This document shows, one piece after another, positions 28,493 through 37,598 of a stretch of DNA of 64,000 nucleotides (positions are counted from its first letter, which is position 1; each line of letters starts with the position of its first letter). Source of the DNA: Paraburkholderia agricolaris. GTDB lineage: Bacteria; Pseudomonadota; Gammaproteobacteria; Burkholderiales; Burkholderiaceae. Location: assembly GCF_009455635.1 (NCBI RefSeq), contig NZ_QPER01000002.1:806001-870000 (forward strand). The letters are read 5' to 3'. The notes beneath the pieces were generated by a model that did no database searches, was not told the DNA's origin, and saw nothing but the letters and a program-made list of their open reading frames with translations. The position numbers and the translations under genes were made by a program.

Positions 28493-29203
28493 TTAGCCGG
28501 CCGCCTTGCTCGACTCATGCGCGCGCCGAAGCCGCTCGCGGCTATTGCTCAGATGCATGCGCATCGCGGCGCGTGCGTCGTCGGCGTCCTGACGTTCGAT
28601 GGCCCGGTAAATCATCTGGTGCTCGCTGAGCACGTTGCGCAAGGTTTCAATATGATCGAGCTCCGCGATCTCGGCTGATCCGAGCCGTGTGCGTGGGCTC
28701 ACCGAGCGGCCGAGTTGACTGAGCACATCGAAGAAATAGCGGTTGCCGCTTGCCCGGGCGATCTGCAGATGAAACTCGATGTCATGCGCGAGCGTGTCCG
28801 TACTCCCGCGTTCGAGTTCCGACTCGAAGCGTTCCAGTGCGGCACGAATCTGCTTGAGATTCTGCTCGGTGCGCCGTGCCGCGGCGAGCGCAGCCGAAGC
28901 AGCCTCCACATCGATGCGAAATTCGATGATTGCCATCACGTCCAGCATGCTGGAGAGGTCGGCGGCGGGCAACTGCATCGACTGTTCCGTGGCCGGCTCC
29001 AGCACGAACGTGCCGATGCCGTGACGCGTCTCGACCACTTTAGCCGCCTGCAGGCGCGAGATCGCCTCGCGAACCACGGAGCGGCTCACCGAGAGCTGCT
29101 TCATCATGGCGACTTCCGTAGGGATGCGGTCTCCCGGCCTCAGGGCGCCGCGGCGGATTTCGTCGGAAAGGCTGGCCACCACCTTCTCAGTCAGGCTGCT
29201 CAT
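28493..29203 (-). CDS. GntR/FadR-family regulator, likely of glucarate catabolism
   Basis: 236 residues. The N-terminal winged helix is MSSLTEKVVASLSDEIRRGALRPGDRIPTEVAMMKQLSVSRSVVREAISRLQAAKVVETRHGIGTFV; the rest is an all-helical FCD ligand domain (~85-225) with the metal-binding type His positions (AHDIEFHLQIARASGN). Divergent from the MFS-gudD-kdgD operon. Three GTTGTC(T/G)GAC sites fitting the FadR-subfamily consensus TNGTNNNACNA lie upstream of that operon and of the DHA2 exporter, which suggests it represses both until a sugar acid binds. Confidence 0.9.
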   Translation of the reverse strand: MSSLTEKVVASLSDEIRRGALRPGDRIPTEVAMMKQLSVSRSVVREAISRLQAAKVVETRHGIGTFVLEPATEQSMQLPAADLSSMLDVMAIIEFRIDVEAASAALAAARRTEQNLKQIRAALERFESELERGSTDTLAHDIEFHLQIARASGNRYFFDVLSQLGRSVSPRTRLGSAEIAELDHIETLRNVLSEHQMIYRAIERQDADDARAAMRMHLSNSRERLRRAHESSKAAG

Positions 29204-29392
29204 TTACGGTTTGTTGATTAATCTGATCGGCTGGAAATACACCCGTAGCGGGTGCGAGTGAAGTCATATGACGGTTCGACATAGCCATCATAGCGTCAGT
29301 CCGAATGATCGCGACTCGAAACACTCGCTCCCGGGAGGCGCGCGGCGACGGATCGATTCTTTGGGGCCTCTGCTGCAAGCGGATTACATCTT

Positions 29393-29409
29393 GTTGTCGG
29401 ACGTCTTAT
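29393..29409 (+). promoter_or_regulatory. FadR-type operator candidate 1
   Basis: GTTGTCGGACGTCTTAT. Matches 15 of 17 bases of the site at 35130-35146 and all but one position of the FadR-subfamily consensus TNGTNNNACNA. It lies between the regulator and the glucarate operon. A separate palindrome GTCATATGAC is at 29263-29272. The interval 29204-29601 shows no other gene. Confidence 0.5.
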
Positions 29410-29536
29410 TTTGGATTGGCATTTTCCGAGGTAAGAATGCCGCGCTTGTCGCGGTATCCACTATACCCGGTCGGAGTATGGATCAAGTGGCAGGGTAAAC
29501 ACCTTATTGGAAGCGATGGAAAGAAGCGGGTAGACT

Positions 29537-29549
29537 GTCGTCAGACAAC
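29537..29549 (-). promoter_or_regulatory. FadR-type operator candidate 2
   Basis: On the minus strand GTTGTCTGACGAC, containing TTGTCTGACGA, a full match to TNGTNNNACNA. It sits 53 bases before the MFS start, a position suited to repression. Confidence 0.5.
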
Positions 29550-29601
29550 GTATCACGTATTTCGGAGCAGGCCGCCGGAGTGGCCGGAACTGGAGACAAC
29601 C

Positions 29602-30930
29602 TTGACATCTGCTCTTACCGCCGCCGACCCGCTCGAGTCCGCGGTCTCGAAGGTCAAGCGGCACATCTTGCCGCTGTTTCTGATCATGTTCATCGCGAAC
29701 TACATCGACCGCGTGAACATCGGCTTCGTCAATTCTCACATGCAGGCGGACCTCGGCATCGGTGCTGCCGCGTACGGTCTGGGGAGCGGGTTGTTCTTTG
29801 TCGGCTATGCGCTGTTCGAAGTGCCGTCGAACGTATTGATGCAGAAGTACGGCGCACGCGCCTGGCTGACCCGCATCATGGGCACCTGGGGGCTGGTCGC
29901 GGCGGCCATGGCGTTCGTCTGGAACGATACGTCCTTCTACGTGTTGCGTTTCCTGCTCGGCATCGCTGAGGCCGGCTTCTTTCCGGGCGTGGTGTTTTAC
30001 TTCACCCAATGGCTGCCGCAGAAAGAGCGGGGCAAGGCCGTGGCGGTTTTTCTCTCGGGCTCCGCGCTGGCGTCGGTGCTGTCCGGGCCGATCACCGGCA
30101 GTTTGCTGTCGATTCGCGGCCTCGGCTTGCAAGGCTGGCAATGGATGTTTCTCATTGAGGGCGGTTTTTCAATCGTGCTGTGCGGCGTGAGCTGGGTGCT
30201 GCTGAAGTCGCGTATTCGCGATGCCTCGTGGCTGACGGCGGAGGAGCAGACCGTTCTCGCCAGCTCGATCGCCGCGGAGCAGGCCGAGCGCGAGGCGCAT
30301 GGCGGAGCGCATCTACCCCCGATGAAGCTGCTGAAAGACCCGCAGATTCTCCTATTCTGTTTTCTGTACTTTGCGATTCAACTGACTATCTACGCGGCGA
30401 CGTTCTGGCTCCCGACGATCATTCGCAAGATGGGGGGACTCTCGGACTTCGAAGTCGGCATGTTCAATACCATCCCGTGGCTCATCGCCATGGTCGCGAT
30501 GTACTGCTTCGCGGTGTTGTCGGCGAAATGGCGTTTCCAGCAGGCGTGGCTGGCGGTAGCGCTCGTCATTGCGGCGTGCGGGTTGTTCGCTTCGACTTCG
30601 AGTAATCCAGTACTGTCTTTCGTGGCTATCTGTTTCTCGGCAATCGGTTTCAAGGCGGCCTCGTCGCTTTTCTGGCCGATTCCGCAGGGTTATCTCGACG
30701 CACGCGTTGCCGCAGCCGTGATCGCGCTGATCAACTCGGTCGGCAACCTCGGCGGTTTTTTCGCACCGGCCGCGTTCGGTTATTTGCAGCAGCACACCGG
30801 CTCAATTACTGGCGGTTTGTACGCTCTGGGCGTGGCTTCGCTGATCGCGGCGGCGGCCGGTTTCCTGACCCGCACTCGCCGTGTGAATCGTGACGCGTTG
30901 CCGGAGTCTTTGCATAGCAAAGCCCACTGA
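29602..30930 (+). CDS. MFS sugar-acid transporter (ACS family, glucarate/galactarate type)
   Basis: 442 residues, 12 helices, anion:cation symporter family (ILPLFLIMFIANYIDRVNIGF, EVPSNVLMQKYGARAWLTRIMGTWG, FLLGIAEAGFFPGVVFYFTQWLP). I place the start at TTG 29602: GGAGA lies five bases upstream, residues before it show no family similarity, and the next ATG is inside the first helix. First gene of the operon with glucarate dehydratase and KdgD, so it should import D-glucarate or galactarate with protons. Confidence 0.85.
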   Translation: MTSALTAADPLESAVSKVKRHILPLFLIMFIANYIDRVNIGFVNSHMQADLGIGAAAYGLGSGLFFVGYALFEVPSNVLMQKYGARAWLTRIMGTWGLVAAAMAFVWNDTSFYVLRFLLGIAEAGFFPGVVFYFTQWLPQKERGKAVAVFLSGSALASVLSGPITGSLLSIRGLGLQGWQWMFLIEGGFSIVLCGVSWVLLKSRIRDASWLTAEEQTVLASSIAAEQAEREAHGGAHLPPMKLLKDPQILLFCFLYFAIQLTIYAATFWLPTIIRKMGGLSDFEVGMFNTIPWLIAMVAMYCFAVLSAKWRFQQAWLAVALVIAACGLFASTSSNPVLSFVAICFSAIGFKAASSLFWPIPQGYLDARVAAAVIALINSVGNLGGFFAPAAFGYLQQHTGSITGGLYALGVASLIAAAAGFLTRTRRVNRDALPESLHSKAH

Positions 30931-31055
30931 CCAGCGAAAATCGCCAATCATGAATCACGCATTTCCCACTTTCTGCCCGGCACGGGTCCCAAGCGCGCTA
31001 ATCCAGCGCGCGGACGCCCACCTGCTGGCTCGCTAACTCTACCGGGTCCATTCTC

Positions 31056-32405
31056 ATGTCCACGAACTCATCCCAATCGAACGCTACGCCGATCGTGACC
31101 GAGCTGCGCGTCGTGCCCGTCGCCGGCCGTGACAGCATGCTGATGAATCTGAGCGGCGCGCATGGCCCGTTCTTCACGCGCAATATCGTCATTCTGCGCG
31201 ACAGTGCCGGACACACGGGCGTCGGCGAGGTGCCGGGTGGCGAGAGCATCCGCCAGACCATCGACGACGCGCGTCCGCTGGTCGTCGGTCAGTCGATCGG
31301 CAATCTTCAGGCTATCCTGAACAAAGCGCGTACCCAGTTCGCCGATCGCGATGCCGGTGGCCGTGGTCTGCAGACCTTCGATCTGCGCACCACCATTCAC
31401 GCGGTGACCGCGCTCGAAGCCGCCTTGCTCGATCTGCTCGGTCAGCATCTTGGCGTGCCCGTCGCGGCGCTGCTCGGTGAAGGCCAGCAACGCGACGAAG
31501 TGGAAATGCTCGGTTATCTGTTCTATATCGGCGACCGCAAGAAAACCGATCTGCCCTATGCGAGCGGCGCGGATGGGCGCGACGACTGGGAGCGCGTGCG
31601 TACCGAAGAAGCGATGACGCCCGAGGCCGTCGTGCGGCTCGCCGAGGCAGCGCAGGCGCGCTACGGCTTCAACGATTTCAAACTCAAAGGCGGCGTGTTG
31701 TCCGGCGACGCCGAAATCGAAGCGGTCACGGCGCTCGCCGAGCGTTTCCCCAACGCCCGCGTCACGCTCGACCCGAACGGCGCATGGTCGCTCGCGGAAG
31801 CGGTGCGCCTGTGCCGCGACAAGCACGACGTGCTGGCTTACGCGGAAGATCCGTGCGGCGCGGAGAATGGTTATTCGGGCCGCGAGGTGATGGCCGAGTT
31901 CCGCCGCGCGACCGGTTTGCCGACGGCGACCAACATGATCGCGACCGACTGGCGTCAGATGGGCCACGCGATCCAGTTGCAGTCGGTGGATATTCCGCTT
32001 GCCGATCCGCATTTCTGGACCATGCAGGGTTCGGTACGGGTGGCGCAGATGTGCAATGAATGGGGGCTCACCTGGGGCTCGCACTCGAACAATCACTTCG
32101 ACATTTCGCTCGCGATGTTCACGCATGTCGCGGCGGCGGCGCCCGGCAAGATTACGGCGATCGACACGCACTGGATCTGGCAGGACGGTCAGCGCCTGAC
32201 GCGTGAGCCGCTGCAGATCGTCGGCGGCAAGGTCAAGGTGCCTCAGGCTGCCGGCCTCGGTGTCGAACTGGATATGGACGAGATCGAGAAGGCGCATGCG
32301 CTGTATCAGCAACACGGCCTCGGTGCGCGCGACGACGGCGTGGCCATGCAATACCTGATTCCGAACTGGAAGTTCGACAACAAGCGCCCGTGTCTGGTGC
32401 GCTGA
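31056..32405 (+). CDS. gudD: Glucarate dehydratase
   Basis: 449-residue enolase-superfamily enzyme converting D-glucarate (and L-idarate) to 5-dehydro-4-deoxyglucarate. Visible signatures: [19 protein letters not shown], the catalytic lysine region NDFKLKGGV, metal ligands in TLDPNGAW and AEDPCG, and the catalytic His in [12 protein letters not shown], followed by [13 protein letters not shown]. Length equals the E. coli enzyme. Lies 125 bases after the transporter and before KdgD, the next pathway step. Confidence 0.96.
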   Translation: MSTNSSQSNATPIVTELRVVPVAGRDSMLMNLSGAHGPFFTRNIVILRDSAGHTGVGEVPGGESIRQTIDDARPLVVGQSIGNLQAILNKARTQFADRDAGGRGLQTFDLRTTIHAVTALEAALLDLLGQHLGVPVAALLGEGQQRDEVEMLGYLFYIGDRKKTDLPYASGADGRDDWERVRTEEAMTPEAVVRLAEAAQARYGFNDFKLKGGVLSGDAEIEAVTALAERFPNARVTLDPNGAWSLAEAVRLCRDKHDVLAYAEDPCGAENGYSGREVMAEFRRATGLPTATNMIATDWRQMGHAIQLQSVDIPLADPHFWTMQGSVRVAQMCNEWGLTWGSHSNNHFDISLAMFTHVAAAAPGKITAIDTHWIWQDGQRLTREPLQIVGGKVKVPQAAGLGVELDMDEIEKAHALYQQHGLGARDDGVAMQYLIPNWKFDNKRPCLVR

Positions 32406-32484
32406 GTCTTTTATGATTTGAGCGGCGCCGGGTGCCGCCGCTCGTTTTCACCGACAAAATTTACGCTACTACGCCATTCACGCC

Positions 32485-33402
32485 ATGACCTCACCTCAAG
32501 AACTCAAAGCGATCGTCTCGGAAGGCCTGCTGTCGTTTCCGGTGACCGACTTCGACGAACAGGGCGATTTCCGCGCCGATACCTATGCTGCGCGCCTCGA
32601 ATGGCTCGCGCCGTATGGCGCGACGGCATTGTTCGCCGCGGGCGGCACGGGCGAATTTTTCTCGCTGACCAAAAGCGACTACACGGAGGTGGTTCGCACG
32701 GCGACCGATACCTGCCGCGGCAAGGTGCCGATTCTCGCCGGTGCGGGCGGCCCGACGCGCGTTGCGATTGAATATGCACAGGAGGCCGAACGTCTTGGCG
32801 CAAGCGGCGTGCTGCTGATGCCGCACTATCTGACCGAGGCGTCGCAGGAAGGCATTGCCGCGCACGTCGAGCAGGTCTGCAAGGCGGTGAAGAACATCGG
32901 CGTGATCGTCTATAACCGCGCGAATTCGAAGCTGAACGCGGATATGCTCGAACGTCTCGCGGACAGTTGCCCGAATCTGATCGGCTTCAAGGACGGCGTG
33001 GGTGAAATCGAGAACATGGTGACGATTCGCCGGCGTCTCGGTGAGCGTTTCTCGTACCTCGGCGGCCTGCCGACCGCGGAAATCTACGCTGCGGCTTATA
33101 AGGCGATGGGCGTGCCGGTGTACTCGTCGGCGGTCTTTAACTTTATCCCGAAGACCGCGATGGATTTCTACCGTGCGATTGCCGCGGACGACCACGCTAC
33201 CGTCGGCAAGCTGATCGATGAATTTTTCCTGCCGTATCTGGCGATCCGTAACCGCCGCCAAGGCTACGCGGTCAGTATCGTGAAGGCCGGCGCGAAGCTG
33301 GTCGGCCACGGCGCGGGCCCGGTGCGCGCGCCGCTGACCGATCTGACCGAAGAGGAAATGGCGCAACTCGACGTGCTGATCAGGAAGCTCGGCGCGCAAT
33401 AA
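32485..33402 (+). CDS. kdgD: 5-dehydro-4-deoxyglucarate dehydratase
   Basis: 305-residue DHDPS/NAL-superfamily TIM barrel that dehydrates and decarboxylates 5-dehydro-4-deoxyglucarate to 2,5-dioxopentanoate (alpha-ketoglutarate semialdehyde). GTGEF (54-58), the catalytic Tyr143 in IVYNR and Schiff-base Lys169 in LIGFKDG are present, as is [12 protein letters not shown] at the start. A semialdehyde dehydrogenase would complete conversion to 2-oxoglutarate; none is encoded nearby. The stop codon lies within a 12-bp tandem repeat. Confidence 0.95.
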   Translation: MTSPQELKAIVSEGLLSFPVTDFDEQGDFRADTYAARLEWLAPYGATALFAAGGTGEFFSLTKSDYTEVVRTATDTCRGKVPILAGAGGPTRVAIEYAQEAERLGASGVLLMPHYLTEASQEGIAAHVEQVCKAVKNIGVIVYNRANSKLNADMLERLADSCPNLIGFKDGVGEIENMVTIRRRLGERFSYLGGLPTAEIYAAAYKAMGVPVYSSAVFNFIPKTAMDFYRAIAADDHATVGKLIDEFFLPYLAIRNRRQGYAVSIVKAGAKLVGHGAGPVRAPLTDLTEEEMAQLDVLIRKLGAQ

Positions 33403-33443
33403 CCGGTGCAATAACCGGTGCAATAAGTGCTGCAATAACCGAT
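33396..33443. repeat. Four 12-bp tandem repeats over the kdgD stop codon
   Basis: Units GCAATAACCGGT, GCAATAACCGGT, GCAATAAGTGCT, GCAATAACCGAT, then a partial GCAAGAAG. Each full unit repeats an in-frame TAA, so kdgD has four successive stops. Likely replication slippage. Confidence 0.7.
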
Positions 33444-33494
33444 GCAAGAAGCGGCGCGGGCCGCAGCCGCGAAACGATCGCGGCCACGCCGCGT

Positions 33495-35051
33495 TCAGCT
33501 CTTGCGAAACACCACGTGCGAGATGCGCTGCACGAGCAGCGCAGCGGCCAGTGCCGCTACCGCCGTCAGCCACACGCCGATATGAATCGACTGCACCAGC
33601 GCATCGCGTGCCGTGTCGATCAACGCGAGCGTATTGAGGCCCGACGGCTTCATATCCGCAATCAGTTTCAGTCGCGATGCTTCGTCGATCAGGATGCGCA
33701 GATCGACGAAACGCGGCTGCCATTGCGAAACGGCCGGCTCGCCGAGCACGCTCATCGTGCGCGTCACCACGTCGCGATAGTGATGCTGCACCACGGTTGC
33801 CACAATGCTGGTGCCGAGCATCCCACCCACCATCCGCGTGGACTGAAGCAGCGCCGTCGTGATGCCGAAGCGTTCGCGCCCGGCAATTTCCTGGCCGAAC
33901 ACATTCAGATTGTTCAGGATGAAACCCAGGCCGATACCGACGGCCGCCATCGGCAATTCGATCCACACGTGCGGTGTCTGCGGATTGGCGAACGCCAGCG
34001 CGATCGCGGCGAACAGCAGCAGTGCGAACCCGATCGACAGAATCCGCGTGGGCTTCTTCATGTGGATGACGATGCGCGTATTCAGCAGGCTGCCGAGTGC
34101 GATGCAGGCGGCGATCGGCGTGGCGAGCAGACCCGCCTGTTGCGGCGACAAGCCGAAGCCGCCTTGCAGCAGCAGCGGCGCAAAGAAGATCAGCGAAAAC
34201 ATCACGAAGCCGGACAGGAAACCGAGTATGAACAGCGTGACGAGTTGCGCGTCCTTGAACAGGTCGAGTGGAATGATTGGATGCGTGGCGCGTTTTTCGC
34301 ACACCAGCAACGCAACGGCGCTCGCGATCACGAAGGCCGCCAGCGTCAGGTTGCCGGTCGTCAAACCATGCTTCGGCACGGCTTCGATGAGCGCCTGAAA
34401 GCCACCCAGTACGATGGCGACTAATGCCGCACCGAGCCAGTCGATCTTGACCTCGCCCTCGTGCGGCCGCTGCAGGTTGGGCAGATGCGCCCAGATGAAA
34501 TAGAGCGCCGCGGCGCCGACCGGCAGGTTGATCAGGAAGGTGGAGCGCCAGCCCCAGTGCTCGCTCATCCAGCCGCCCAGCGACGGACCCGCCGCGGTGC
34601 CGATTCCGTACGCGGCCGCCATCACCACCTGCCAGCGCACCCGCGCGCGAGGATCGGGGAACAGATCCGGAATCGACGCGAACGCGGTACCTACCATCAT
34701 CCCGCCGCCGACGCCTTGCAAGCCGCGTGCGATCACAAGGAACAGCATGTCGTTCGCGACGCCGCAGAGCACCGACGCCACGGTGAACGTAATGACCGCG
34801 GCGATCACAAAACGCTTGCGGCCGAAGTAGTCGCCGAGACGGCCGAACACGGGAACGGTCACCACTGACGCCAGCAGGTACGCGCTGGCAATCCATGCGT
34901 AGTACTCGAAGCCGTGCAGTTCGGCGACGATCGAAGGCAGCGCGGTGCTGACGACGGTCTGGTCGAGTGCGACCAGCATATTGACAAGGCCGATGCCGAG
35001 CATCGCTAGCAGGGCGTTCCGGAAGGGCAGGGCAGTCGCAGTCGGGTTCAC
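33495..35051 (-). CDS. DHA2-family (EmrB/QacA-type) MFS exporter
   Basis: 518 residues, 14 helices: LLAMLGIGLVNMLVALDQTVVSTALPSIVAEL opens the protein (the DQTVVxTALP block of the family), then GRLGDYFGRKRFVIAAVITF (motif A) and LQGVGGGMMVGTAFASIPDLF. Drug/proton antiporter type; exports hydrophobic compounds or metabolites. It converges with kdgD. Its promoter region holds a site nearly identical to one before the glucarate operon (35130-35146) and TGGTATACC (35116-35124), so it may be co-regulated with sugar-acid use. Confidence 0.88.
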   Translation of the reverse strand: MNPTATALPFRNALLAMLGIGLVNMLVALDQTVVSTALPSIVAELHGFEYYAWIASAYLLASVVTVPVFGRLGDYFGRKRFVIAAVITFTVASVLCGVANDMLFLVIARGLQGVGGGMMVGTAFASIPDLFPDPRARVRWQVVMAAAYGIGTAAGPSLGGWMSEHWGWRSTFLINLPVGAAALYFIWAHLPNLQRPHEGEVKIDWLGAALVAIVLGGFQALIEAVPKHGLTTGNLTLAAFVIASAVALLVCEKRATHPIIPLDLFKDAQLVTLFILGFLSGFVMFSLIFFAPLLLQGGFGLSPQQAGLLATPIAACIALGSLLNTRIVIHMKKPTRILSIGFALLLFAAIALAFANPQTPHVWIELPMAAVGIGLGFILNNLNVFGQEIAGRERFGITTALLQSTRMVGGMLGTSIVATVVQHHYRDVVTRTMSVLGEPAVSQWQPRFVDLRILIDEASRLKLIADMKPSGLNTLALIDTARDALVQSIHIGVWLTAVAALAAALLVQRISHVVFRKS

Positions 35052-35129
35052 GGGTCTGGGAAAGGAGAGCTTTTCAGGGCAGGCGCCGCGCAGCGCGGGC
35101 CCGGGTCTTGACGCGTGGTATACCCACTA

Positions 35130-35146
35130 GTTGTCTGACCTCTTAT
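35130..35146 (+). promoter_or_regulatory. FadR-type operator candidate 3
   Basis: GTTGTCTGACCTCTTAT, 79 bases upstream of the DHA2 exporter start, 15/17 identical to the site at 29393-29409. The neighbouring TGGTATACC resembles half of the UxuR/ExuR operator. The interval 35052-35496 otherwise holds a minus-strand terminator and no gene. Confidence 0.5.
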
Positions 35147-35201
35147 CCTGAATTATACGGGTTTCCCCCTATCTGTGATTAATTTTAAGGCATTCGACGC
35201 G

Positions 35202-35229
35202 AAAAAATGCCGTGCGCGCGGGCACGGCA
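35202..35229 (-). terminator. Intrinsic terminator downstream of the first NRAMP gene
   Basis: On the minus strand TGCCGTGC (35229-35222), a six-base loop and GCACGGCA (35215-35208) form a perfect 8-bp stem followed directly by six Ts. It lies 268 bases after the NRAMP stop, giving a long 3' untranslated region or the end of a separate small RNA. Confidence 0.75.
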
Positions 35230-35496
35230 GAGTAGGTGCAGGTTGATATATGACGTCTGTTGATGGCGGCTTATTCAGTATTTCACCGACGTTCGACGCT
35301 TATCGGCCTCGCAGCGCCTCCCCCACGCAGTACTTCCCGTAGATGAGGCAATGCGACGACACTTTGCGTGGCATTGCGTTGTCAGGCGGGCCGTCTGTGG
35401 AGACGGTGCGCGGTACTTACCGTGGGCGGCAGGCAGATATCGTATGGAGACGCGAGTGCCAGCAGCGTCATCACCCCGCTCGAAAGCAGAACGAGT

Positions 35497-37146
35497 TTAT
35501 TTCAGCAGCGTCATCTGCACGACCTTCAGAACAACGAGGCCGACGGCCACTACCAGGTAGCCTCGCAGCACACCCATCCAGACACGCTTGCTCAGCGTGA
35601 GTTTGGGCGGCGGCAGTTCGTCCAGCGGCGGCATGCGCCAGGTATCGCGGGCGTTCTTCGGATACTGCTGCACGTGTCCGTCCGCGGCTTCGCGACGGAC
35701 TCGACGAATTCCGACCGTGGCGGCATAGCCGAAGACGGCGAGGAGCGTGCCGCCCGCGAGCGTTTCCAGAATCGTTTCGCCCGTGATGTCCGGATAAACG
35801 ACCGACGCGGTCAGGATGATGGACAGCATCACCAGCACCCAGATCACGGCGCCCGTGAACAGATTGAGTTTCTTCGAGTTGACCCACGGGCCAAGCACGG
35901 CCTTGTCGTTGCACAGCAGCAGCAGAAACACCGTGGCGCTAGGCAGCAGGACACCCGCGAGTGTTTGCACCGCTTCGGTTAGCAGACCAAGCGGGCTGCC
36001 GGGAATCAGCACCAGCGCGGCCGCGGCGGCAACGATGCCGAAATAGACGAGATAGAAACCCTTGGCGTCCGACACCGGACGATGCAACGAGTGACGGATC
36101 TTGAACACGTCGCCGATGGCGTAGGCCGTCGACAGCGAGACCGCGGCGGCGCCGATGATGCAGGCGTCAAGAAGGGCCACGGCGAAGAGCGTGGCCGAAG
36201 TGCGCCCCGCGTATTTTTCCAGGCCCGCGATCACGCCGCCTGCGTCCGTGAAATTGCCGAATTCGGGCTTGCCGGCGTACAGCGCGGCACAGAACGAAAT
36301 CATCGCCACGGCGCCAATCAGCACGAACACAATACCGATCCACAGGTCGGCTTTTTCGTACTTCATGAAACGCGGGGTGATGCGTTTGTCGACCACGTAG
36401 CTTTGCTGGAAGAACAGTTGCCACGGTGCGACCGTGGTGCCGACGATGCCGATGACGAGCAGCATCACATCGCTCAGTTTCGAATGAGTGGGCCAGTTCG
36501 GAATGAGGAAGTCGCGCGTCATCTGAGCGACCGGCGGGTGAATCGACACCAGCACGGGCACGAGCAGCAAACTCAGCAGGCACAGTACGACGGCGAAGCG
36601 CTCGAAGCGTCTGAAATTGCCGGTACTGACGGCGGCCATGGTGAGCGCCGCGGCAATACAGACCCCGAGAATCTTCGAGATGCCAAAGAAGTCGAGAACG
36701 AAGGTGATGCCGATAAACTCGGTGACGATGGTCAGCGCGTTGAGGATGAACAGGTCGACGACGCTGAACGCCCCCCAGAACTTGCCGAAGCGTTCGAAGA
36801 TAAGCCGTGCATGACCCACGCCCGTGACCGCGCCGAGACGCAGCACCATTTCCTGGTTGACGAACAGAACGGGCACCAGCAGCAACATGGTCCACAGCAA
36901 GGTGGTCCCATAGTTCTGGCCGGCCTGGGTGTACGTGCCAAAGGCACCGGCGTCGTTATCGCCGACCATCACGATGAGGCCAGGTCCGAGGATCGCGAGG
37001 AGCGTTCGGAAGCGTGCCCACCAGTTGGTGCGCGGTGCGGTGTCGTGATGGGCAATGGTGCCGAGCGCCCCCTTGATGTCGCCGATGTGCGCCGAGTCGA
37101 GCACGGCGCTGCGTGGCGGTGAGACGTTAGTAGCGGGAGTGGCCAT
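35497..37146 (-). CDS. NRAMP-related divalent metal transporter with altered metal site
   Basis: 549 residues, about 11-12 helices, NRAMP/SLC11 fold (ILGPGLIVMVGDNDAGAFGTYTQAG in TM1; TEFIGITFVLDFFGIS in TM3). The classical TM1 signature DPGN is replaced by DNDAG (63-67), and the TM6 MPH-type motif by VAPW (239-242), so the metal-binding methionine is missing. Loss of that Met is a trait of NRAMP-related Mg2+ transporters (NRMT) as opposed to Mn/Fe importers, so Mg2+ is a reasonable substrate guess. A ~60-residue hydrophilic loop (VRREAADGHVQQYPKNARDTWRMPPL) precedes the last helix. Preceded by an elaborate leader with two short ORFs. Confidence 0.85.
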   Translation of the reverse strand: MATPATNVSPPRSAVLDSAHIGDIKGALGTIAHHDTAPRTNWWARFRTLLAILGPGLIVMVGDNDAGAFGTYTQAGQNYGTTLLWTMLLLVPVLFVNQEMVLRLGAVTGVGHARLIFERFGKFWGAFSVVDLFILNALTIVTEFIGITFVLDFFGISKILGVCIAAALTMAAVSTGNFRRFERFAVVLCLLSLLLVPVLVSIHPPVAQMTRDFLIPNWPTHSKLSDVMLLVIGIVGTTVAPWQLFFQQSYVVDKRITPRFMKYEKADLWIGIVFVLIGAVAMISFCAALYAGKPEFGNFTDAGGVIAGLEKYAGRTSATLFAVALLDACIIGAAAVSLSTAYAIGDVFKIRHSLHRPVSDAKGFYLVYFGIVAAAAALVLIPGSPLGLLTEAVQTLAGVLLPSATVFLLLLCNDKAVLGPWVNSKKLNLFTGAVIWVLVMLSIILTASVVYPDITGETILETLAGGTLLAVFGYAATVGIRRVRREAADGHVQQYPKNARDTWRMPPLDELPPPKLTLSKRVWMGVLRGYLVVAVGLVVLKVVQMTLLK

Positions 37147-37200
37147 TTTTCTTTTCCCTGATTCTGGTTATTGAAAGGGCAATGAGGAAATTGCGCACCT

Positions 37201-37255
37201 CCGGCATACGTAAGGGCGTGTGCCGTCGAACGACGGCGTCGCTTGCGTATGGCGG
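37201..37255 (-). promoter_or_regulatory. Long hairpin in the NRAMP mRNA leader
   Basis: An inner stem GCCGTC-GAAC-GACGGC (37222-37237) is nested in CATACGTAAG / CTTGCGTATG (37205-37214 and 37242-37251, one imperfect pair) and closed by CCG/CGG. It lies between the 46-codon ORF and the NRAMP start, without a U-run, so it is more likely a translational or Rho-linked control structure than a simple terminator. Confidence 0.55.
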
Positions 37256-37270
37256 AAAGGGCGCGGGAGG

Positions 37271-37411
37271 TTAGGAAACGAGTGCTTTAAGGCGCTGCCA
37301 GAACACAGCGAGCTTGTGCGGTTCGTTGGCATGCAGTGCCAGCATGGCGTCGTAGTGGACGCGTGATTCTTCAACGTGCGGCAGTTGCGACAGAAGGAGG
37401 CCGAAGTTCAT
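37271..37411 (-). CDS. 46-residue small ORF upstream of NRAMP
   Basis: ATG 37411 has GGAGA seven bases upstream. The peptide begins MNFGLLLSQLPHVEESRVHYD and ends FWQRLKALVS; it contains four His, several acidic residues and looks helical and amphipathic, with no clear membrane segment. Stop at 37271 is 124 bases before the NRAMP ATG, same strand. It may be a small protein acting with the transporter or a second leader ORF. I recognise no family. Confidence 0.5.
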   Translation of the reverse strand: MNFGLLLSQLPHVEESRVHYDAMLALHANEPHKLAVFWQRLKALVS

Positions 37412-37500
37412 GATATTTCTCCAGGCGTTTGGCTTAACGCGGTTCGCGGAAAGCCAGCAGACATGGAGGCCGGGCGCACGATGCGCATGCCGGCGAACGT

Positions 37501-37566
37501 CTACTTGCTTTCCTCAGGCAAAGGGTGAGGTGAGCGGCATAAGGGGTAACTGTCACTGTCCGGCAT
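37501..37566 (-). CDS. 21-residue proline-rich acidic leader ORF
   Basis: ATG 37566 is preceded by AAGGAG at five bases, one of the better ribosome-binding sites in the region. The peptide starts MPDSDSYP and contains SPHPLPEE: five Pro and four acidic residues in 21. Leader peptides mgtL, mgtP and corL, which control Mg2+ transport genes in enterobacteria, share short length and Pro/acid-rich starts that destabilise ribosomes at low Mg2+. It lies 90 bases before the 46-codon ORF in the same leader. Existence as a translated ORF is inferred from the ribosome-binding site. Confidence 0.5.
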   Translation of the reverse strand: MPDSDSYPLCRSPHPLPEESK

Positions 37567-37598
37567 GGCGGCTCCTTGTCTGCGTTCCGGCACGCGTG

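Noticed and set aside
33396..33443. CRISPR-like array
   Set aside because: The 12-bp units are contiguous, without spacers, and there are no cas genes.
32491..34896. 801-residue minus-strand frame covering kdgD and the exporter
   Set aside because: It is antisense to kdgD and out of frame with the exporter; residues are Arg-rich without structure.
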